64,000 bases of DNA from Trileptium ribeirensis (Eukaryota > Nematoda > Enoplea > Enoplida > Thoracostomopsidae): NCBI GenBank assembly GCA_030248225.1, contig JASANE010003705.1, positions 1 to 64,000 of the forward strand. The letters run 5' to 3'. Under the pieces are notes generated by a model. It searched no databases and had not been told where the DNA came from. It saw only the letters and a program-made list of their open reading frames with translations. Numbering within the stretch: position 1 is the stretch's first letter; every line of letters starts with the position of its first letter. This document shows, one piece after another, positions 57,565 to 64,000 of this stretch. Both the position numbers and the translations under genes were made by a program.

Positions 57565-58713
57565 CAGGGAGTAATCGGAATTCCGGTTCCGGCGAAAATC
57601 GTGTTCCGGTTGCGGTTCCGGCAAAGGGCAAAAACCATACCGGAACCGGAATTCCGGTTTAAAAATTTTGTTTGAAATTTTCCACGTTTTTTGCTTCATC
57701 CTGTAATCCAAACATATGTGATATATATTATACAATGATCAAGCTCCAATACAACCAAGCAAAAGAAAAGATTAACTAACCAATTTGCCGTGTGAAACGT
57801 AAGTAGGGCACATAATTTGAGCAGGAATTTTTCGTAATAACCTGCAGGAGTTTGTTAAATCAAAGCTAGGTCGATGCTTGTAGCAGCTATTTCACACATT
57901 CAGAAGTCTGCGGGGTACGTTCGAATTATACCGGTCCAACTCGGTAACAGAGTATGACTTACGTAGAAGTACTTAGCCTATGCTTCGCTAACATAAATTG
58001 CTGTCAAGCACCAGCCGGTGCGCTTTAAACTTTGTAAATCAGGTCAAATTGAAGTAAAGTAACGTTATCTGCAACGCAAGCAGAAACTTGCTTTCTGAAA
58101 CTGTGCGAGCAGCATCACAGTGTGTCTCATTTATAGCATTCTGATTAGAAAGTTATCATCATTATCATCTATCTGACGGGCACTGTTTATCCAACGCTAG
58201 CCTAAACAGTGTCTCTGTCCACTGATCAGAAAATTACCTTCTATATAGTATTTTCTCTTAGAATCATATAAACCAATAATTTTAAGTTTCCTACAGAACA
58301 TGGAACAAACGTATGTGTAGTAAAGAGAGGCGACTGGAGACAGAGCCAAAGTGTGTATTCTACGCTCCAAGCTTTCTAAGCACATTCGATTTGACGCAGT
58401 ATACGCAATGGTGTATAGTGGAAGACATTTTTTTGCTCTGAATGTCCAAAACCGACATATTTGATCGATAAATGAACATTATTAGCTTCCTCAGTCTCTT
58501 TAAAGTTTCAGAAAGGCAATAATACCATTGCAATACATTAAGTTTAATGTAAAAGTTATTTTTAATGCATTTTAAATCCACTATAACTTCATTTCTTCCA
58601 TCGTCTGTTTTACTATATATAAATTTCGAAGACCAGGTTTCGGATCCGGTTTAAATGTACGGTTCCGGTTGCTGGTTCCGGTTCCGGTAAATTTCGGTTC
58701 CGGTTATTCCCTG
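57565..58713 (-). mobile_element. Nonautonomous hAT element near the Polinton right end (1149 bp)
   Basis: Starts CAGGGAGTAATCGGAATTCC and ends CGGTTCCGGTTATTCCCTG. The flanking 8-mers CTATTTAC (57557-57564) and TTATTTAC (58714-58721) differ at one base. Opposite orientation to the three other copies in the Polinton. Confidence 0.92.
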
Positions 58714-58736
58714 TTATTTACATGTTATATACACAT

Positions 58737-59320
58737 TTAATATCTCTCGCATGATGCAGACATTTTATCTTTCACACAGATGTACAGTTGGTTCGTGTAG
58801 TTGATATTGAGCAGGGTGCAGGCGTCCACGACGTCACACTTGGAGTATCGAGACGAATGCATACAACCACCAGCCTCTTGATGTAAACGTTGTCCGGGTT
58901 CCTCGTAGTAGCACGCATCACACTCGTCCGTGTATTGAGTTCCTAGCTTTTCCAGCACCCGATCTGCAAGCTTGTCCATCTTTTGTTGTTCCTGGAATCG
59001 TAGACAGTCGGAATAGCGGTGCCATGCCAGCTGCTGCACCCGTAATTTATCGATGCAGACGATCGTTTTGATTGCGCTCCAGAACTCGTTATCCATCATG
59101 AGATCTGGATCCTCGACATTGTCAAAGTCGATCTGGTCGTAAACCAGATCTGCTAGTCGTTGAGGTATCCTCCACTTCGTCAAGGTCGTGGTCCATTTGA
59201 TCCTCGACTGCATCGCGAACAGCACGGTTGTTGCTGTTGGTCTCGCGAGTTGCCAACGGAACTGAGATCCATAACTGCAGATGACGTCGATGGACCAACG
59301 ATTTGAATCTCATCATCGTA
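58737..59320 (-). pseudogene. Unknown minus-strand gene at the Polinton right end
   Basis: Frame 59122-59316 begins the protein (acidic VEDQMDHDLDEVED segment) and, after a frameshift near 59160, frame 58737-59225 continues it: a helical part (LRVQQLAWHRYSDCLRFQEQ) and a cysteine/histidine cluster (DECDACYYEEPGQRLHQE, GGCMHSSRYSKCD) that could bind zinc. It reads inward from the right terminal repeat. Similar Cys/His-tailed proteins occur at Polinton ends, but I cannot give a function. Confidence 0.5.
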
Positions 59321-59572
59321 GTCGAGCAGTTCTGCAGGTTTCTAGAACTTTGTGATCAAAGATTGAAACGCCATTGATTAGTTGATAGCGAAAAAATCTA
59401 TGTTCAGAAATAACTTTCAGAAAACGTGACTACTGAGAAAATGGAGAGGATTTGATTTTTATAAAAGGATCTCAGGGTGGTACAAGTGGTACCTGGGTTT
59501 ATGGGTATTGCGTGTTGATTATAATCACCTCCGCTGACATAATTAATTATAAATTTAAAATGCAACCCGCCG

Positions 59573-59633
59573 CAAATAATACCCCCGTAACCCCGTAGGG
59601 GCGGGGGCTCAAAAGCAGCTTCTTTCATCTACT
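59573..59633 (-). repeat. Right terminal inverted repeat of the Polinton
   Basis: Inverted counterpart of 34857-34917, ending ...TTTCATCTACT, followed immediately by the second CCCATA target copy at 59634-59639. Confidence 0.9.
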
Positions 59634-59639
59634 CCCATA

Positions 59640-60233
59640 TATTAGGAGCGAACGGAATATCACTTTATTTAGATTTGACAAATTAAATTTAGCTTGATAT
59701 AAATCAACTAACGAAATCCATGTGCCTAAAACAAACAATCAATTTCAATTATACGAAACTTCGATCGATTTTGATTAAACGAAATTGTGATAGATTGCGA
59801 TTAAACGAAATTTTGATTGATTTCGAGTACACGAAATTTCGATTAAACGAAATTTCGATTGCACTTATTTTTGGCCGCGACTGTACTTGCATTTTATCGT
59901 ATTTTTATGCCTTCAGCACATGTGTTTGTGGCCTATTCATTATTTACCAACTGAGTAATTCTGTTTGATCTGTAAATCTGAATGCTTAATTCTGTTAGTA
60001 AATATTCATTTCACATAGGATTGTGTTATGAATGGTAGAAACAAAAGCTGGAGTGTTAAGTTTTATTAAGACAACGTTCTAATACTGCCTCAGAAACCTG
60101 GGGGTTGAACTAGTTGAAACAAAAACTTACCTTTGGTGCATGACATGGGGAAACCACTAAAATTCAGAACCGTATTGAGTCCACTCCTTTCCTCCCTGTG
60201 TAGAGACCAGGTATACGCTTTTCCTCGAATAAT
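59640..60233. other. Flank right of the Polinton with ACGAAATTTCGATTAA-like repeats
   Basis: 59757-59862 holds four to five short imperfect repeats built on GATTAAACGAAATTT; the plus frame 59720-59968 follows from them. No gene. Confidence 0.5.
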
Positions 60234-60686
60234 TGAGTGGAGCTCGGCGAAGCCGAGCGAAGCGTTTTTATTTTCTGTCTGTGAGTAAAAAGGTCGATGT
60301 CCGTCCGTTCGTTCGTTCGGTCCGACGGATCTCAAGAACCACTGAACCGATTTTAAAAAACTTTTTTTGTTTGAAAGCCTATCATGTCAGAGTGTGCACC
60401 TGATATTTGGGATTAAAAAATTTTGAGTGGTTAATTAGTGATTAGCTAATTAGTTAATTTTATGCAGCTAAATAGAGAATTTTGCAATATTTGTGTTATT
60501 TATTGAAATAGAATCGTTTCGATCAAACCATTTTAGGTTTTTTGGGTCGAAGAATTCAAAAATAATATTTTTACCAATGATAAAGCGCTATGCCCGATGC
60601 AATGTAGTTGCAAGAACATAAAACTGAGTACATTCGTAATGCCACAGCCCAAGCTCCGCTCACAAATGTAGTTCCACTACCGACTA
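60234..60686 (+). mobile_element. GAGCGGAGC-ended repeat copy, best preserved
   Basis: Starts GAGTGGAGCTCGGCGAAGCC (with a CTCGGC-GAA-GCCGAG hairpin) and ends AGTTCCACTACCGACTAG. The interior is nearly colinear with 24424-24866. No transposase. Confidence 0.8.
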
Positions 60687-62281
60687 GTAATGGAATGTTG
60701 CTGCGTGTGTCTTGTTTTACTGGTCGTTTTCAAAATCTGGGTTCGTTTTGCATTTTGCCGCAAGCTTTTCAAAGCGCCATATGTGAACAATATTGTCTTT
60801 TTTCTGGTTTATGATAAATATTCGTGTGAAGTGTCGCCTTCCTAAAGACCAAAGATACTGCAACGTTTAGAGGAGTAGATAAAGAAGCCGTTAGAGCCTA
60901 TTATTAAATGTAGCAATGTTGGACTATTCTGAGCGTTGCCAATGGGGTTTCATATCAAAAGAGATCGGAATGTAAAAACTATATTTAATGCAATGGGTTC
61001 CACGCTGCTTGTACTAAATTCCAGACGACCTAAACTTAGACTAATCAAAATTCTCTGCCTAATCATTCTTATCTTAGAACTGCTGGGCGAGCTTTATTAG
61101 GCAGCCGGGCCAAAAACTGACGTATGAATAATATTGTCGTAAATTTGCGGTTGTCATGCTTCGCAAAAAACGGCGTCTTTTTGCTTTTCGGAAATGACAT
61201 GGCTACAATTTGCATAGTATAGACCGTATAGTCATTCCGCACGTTGAGACGACAGCCTAAATCCGAATAAAATGTAAATTAAACTTTTTTCGGGACATGT
61301 CATTTCCCTGGCCTAACATGGGTTGTCGCGAAAGCACTTAAGATCCATTTTTGGTATCTTTAAAATATTGGGACTCCTTATCAAGCTTCGATATAGCATA
61401 GCTGATCACGGTGTTACGGCCGTTCTTACGATATAGACGTAAGAAAAGTACTCATACTTTCTTCGTCCACATCTCTTTTAGAAACTTGTTTCTTTGATTT
61501 AATTTTTGTACATAACGCCACTTACGTACTTGTACTAAAAAAACTTTCGTGAGTTTTAAATTAAATTTTTGGATTTTTTGCTATGCTTTGTAATGTTGTG
61601 TACATGTGATTTTTTTAGCTGTGTATGTTTTTCATTAAAAAATACAATGCTGTGGCTGCCGACGAAGATAATTCTTGTTTTGTCTTGTACGTTCTGAATT
61701 AGTAATTTATACCGCGTCTTTGCTCAGGTGTGTTTCGGAGTGGTCATACAATGATCGGTCATACATATATAATGTACACTACAAGTGTATTAAGTTTATA
61801 TATAAAGCATCATCATCACATGTATACCGTAGATACTTGTATATGTACATGTGTGCTCGAACAACAGCTAATGATAGCAGTGGCGGACCCCAAGATCGGA
61901 CAAGTAATTTAGAAGCAACTCAAATTAATTAGGCACTGCAGCAACACTTCGCCTTAAAAAACCCCCATAAGTTCGTCGTGAACGTACATTTCAGAACAGA
62001 TCATCATTTGGTGAAAACCGATCCGCGCTTAAATTCTATAGCTATTATATTATTTCTATAACTATTCGATATAGTACAGCTGCGTTATATTTGCTTTTGG
62101 TTATTTTATTGTATATTAATACATAAGATCAATGCATGAGTAAACTTAAGCTGTGAGGCTTACCATCCTCTTTTGTCAGAAGGAAAATCGATTTCGTTGT
62201 TCGGTAAACACAAATTCAATTTTTGTATAAAGGAACAGAGTTTAGGGGTAATGAGCTATGAGCTAATATATTTCTTCAGTA
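60687..62281. other. Intergenic region left of the hAT transposase fragment
   Basis: No supportable gene. A segment near 62130 is shared almost word for word with 25910-25931 (ATGCATGAGTAAACTTAAGC), indicating another dispersed repeat. Confidence 0.4.
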
Positions 62282-63035
62282 ATGAAACCGCTTGCATCTG
62301 CTCTGCAGCAACCAAATAGCGACATATCTACGGCGCTGGAACTAGTCAATGCTACTGCAACATTAATGGAGCGGTGTAGGCGTGAAGCTGACGCTGAGTT
62401 CAATGTATTATTCACTGAAGCAGTGAAAATGGCCGATTTCTTGTCAGTTGCAATAAGGAAACCACGACATTCTTCGATTTCTCGTCATCGCTCAAACGTC
62501 GGTGGTGCAGATACCTCGCCAGAAGAACATTATCGTCTCAACTGTTTCGTGCCGATGTTAGACGCAATAATTTTAGATTTCCAAAATTATTCCTTGTTAT
62601 CTTCAAAATCTCATTCCATTTCGAGCAAAAAATGCCCGTTGGGAGGATATCTCTCCTGCATATGAAAAATATTCTTCGTTACTGGCTGGTTCTTCAGACG
62701 ACGTCAAGGCTGAATTTTACGTTTGGCAAAAATACTGCAAAAATCTTACTGATATTTCGGCAATTGAAACGCTAAATGTTTGCAACCGCCGTATCTTCCC
62801 AAACATTTTTCTACTTATCAGAATCTTTGCAACGCTTCCAATTACTACGTGCGAAGCCGAGCGACTGTTTAGCAAGGTGGAGAGGACACTGACAGCTCTG
62901 CGCAGTACGATGTCAGAGGATCGATTGGAAGACTTGATAATAATACAGGCTCATAGAGATGCATTGCCTAATACAGATGAAATTATTGACCTATTCGCTG
63001 CTAGCAAAACTAGGAAACTTCCTTTTGTTTTATAA
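62282..63035 (+). pseudogene. hAT-superfamily transposase, C-terminal part, frameshifted
   Basis: Two frames joined by a frameshift near 62590 give about 250 residues. The first part (MKPLASALQQPNSDISTALE, NATATLMERCRREADAEF) belongs to the central hAT region. The second ends with the dimerisation domain: IFATLPITTCEAERLFSKVE, RLEDLIIIQAHRDALP. The N-terminal zinc finger and the first catalytic part are absent. It resembles the hAT branch that gave rise to ZMYM1-type domesticated genes. Nothing ties it to the nonautonomous hAT copies in this window, since their CCGGAA-rich ends are not seen beside it. Confidence 0.85.
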
Positions 63036-64000
63036 ACTAAGTAGATTCATTATGCTATAAGATAATGACTGCCCCCTCCAAGATTATTGGCTGGATCCGC
63101 CAGTGAATGATAGCTGTCAGGTCGGGTGTAGTGCGGGTTGAGTACGTTCGGGTTTAGTTGTCTCCCCTCGAGCCAGGTCATGTCGGGATGACATTAACAA
63201 TGCAACATTTTCCACGTTTGAAAAATATATGTACGTAGTAAGTCTTATAACTAGTAAAATTCAAGATTTGGAACGTGTTCCCTGAATGACTTGACTTAGT
63301 ATTATGATGTTTTTCTGGTAGTCTCAGCTGCTTGTACTGCAAATGTGTTGTTATTTGGAGCTTATTCATTTATTTAGTTGAGGCGTGGCGTGGTCGAAGC
63401 TGTACGCTGGTAGGGGTGCTCACGGGTTCCCTCTAGCAGGGCGGAGAAGGTTACTAGCGCGAGTGCGCGTAGTCCTTACAGCTCCACATGCTCACCGGTA
63501 TACTGTTATATTCATGTAAGACACGAAAATGTAGGCGCAAGATTAAATTAACATAAATACATAAAAATTTTACTGATTGTGCGAAGCGGTGGTTAGAGCA
63601 ATCATTAGCTCGAGTTTTCGAACCCTTCGGTGCGCATAATCGTTTTGGTCAAGACTAAGACCACGTCACCTCGGGGCATCCAGCTGTAAAATGGATACGA
63701 GATTTCGCGTTAGGTAAACAGAGCTTCCATGTCGGAACTGGCATTTCTTCACGGCTTGTGTTTGCTACGATTTCCACGAAACGGTAGAGTAGCACCCGGA
63801 CCCTAAGCACAACTTGGGGACTTCAATATCTTTAATACATAAAATGGAAACTGAATATATATACATGCAGATTGGTTTAATTGTTTAACTTATTTTTCTT
63901 GATGAACGACGATTTTCCCCAATGACCGTTTTTATGTATTGAATCCACATAATAATGCCAATGATTAGCCCTATTGATATGCTATGGACTTGTACTTCGT
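63036..64000. other. Right edge of window, no gene; weak tRNA-like segment
   Basis: 63578-63640 contains an A-box-like GTGGTTAGAGCA and a B-box-like TTTTCGAACCC about 20 bp apart, as in tRNA-derived SINEs, but I cannot fold a cloverleaf. The rest is unassigned; the 63178-63369 minus frame has no signature. Confidence 0.3.

Larger units (their letters stand above)
34857..59633 (+). mobile_element. Polinton/Maverick (24,777 bp) with nested insertions
   Basis: The left end begins AGGAGATGAAAAAAGCTGC and the right end is its inverted counterpart ...GCAGCTTCTTTCATCTACT. The two agree over about 61 bp. A perfect 6-bp duplication CCCATA flanks the pair (34851-34856, 59634-59639). 5'-AG termini and 6-bp duplications are Polinton hallmarks, and the gene set between them (protein-primed DNA polymerase B, integrase, packaging ATPase, capsid proteins) is diagnostic. 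Removing four hAT copies (4,503 bp) and one smaller repeat leaves about 19.7 kb, within the usual Polinton size. All core genes carry frameshifts or stops, so the copy is dead. I found no adenain-type protease. Confidence 0.95.

Noticed and set aside
62282..63035. Transposase as the source of the nonautonomous hAT copies
   Set aside because: No CAGGGARTAACCGGAA-type ends flank it, and the fragment is incomplete.
63578..63640. tRNA gene
   Set aside because: A- and B-box-like words are present but I could not form acceptor, D, anticodon and T stems; at most a SINE fragment.

Overview
The window is intergenic, transposon-dense DNA from an animal genome, most likely an invertebrate. The evidence is a Polinton/Maverick, a CR1-group LINE, hAT elements, an LTR retroelement with a CCHC gag, and a satellite array. 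I see no host gene with exons that I can defend and no rRNA or convincing tRNA. Nearly every coding region belongs to a mobile element, and most are broken.

Layout. 1-3093: about 7.6 copies of a 406-bp satellite whose monomer is itself three diverged units of about 135 bp. 3.1-20 kb: remains of one LTR-retroelement family. There are three LTR-like segments (one inverted), a frameshifted gag, a long coiled-coil region where pol would be expected, and a second partial copy with a retropepsin. A small hAT-like element and two copies of a repeat whose ends carry GAGCGGAGC-type motifs are embedded here. 20.76-24.41 kb, minus strand: a CR1-like LINE with an open 990-codon endonuclease/reverse transcriptase ORF and a frameshifted, truncated ORF1. 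24.9-34.8 kb: a degenerate array of about 175 bp, a dense cluster of GTTCGCGAAC palindromes, a fold-back repeat, two copies of a nonautonomous hAT element, and a 1.27-kb direct duplication.

34857-59633: one Polinton of 24.8 kb, bounded by inverted repeats of about 61 bp and a perfect 6-bp target duplication (CCCATA). On the plus strand it carries zinc finger/protein-primed DNA polymerase B, integrase with chromodomain, 54-bp tandem repeats, zinc finger/packaging ATPase, a small helical protein, a decayed small gene, a NADAR-domain gene, a TBP-like gene, a minor-capsid-like gene, a basic protein, the major capsid protein, a membrane glycoprotein and two unknown genes. Two more remnants lie on the minus strand near the right end. 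Four copies of the same nonautonomous hAT element sit inside it. One interrupts polB and one interrupts the integrase, each with a perfect 8-bp duplication.

The most unusual content is the adjacent NADAR and TBP-like pair (52704-53770, 5 bp apart) between packaging and capsid genes. The TBP-like frame is open over 180 codons while polymerase, integrase, ATPase and capsid genes are all broken. 59.6-64 kb: more repeat copies and the C-terminal part of a hAT transposase.
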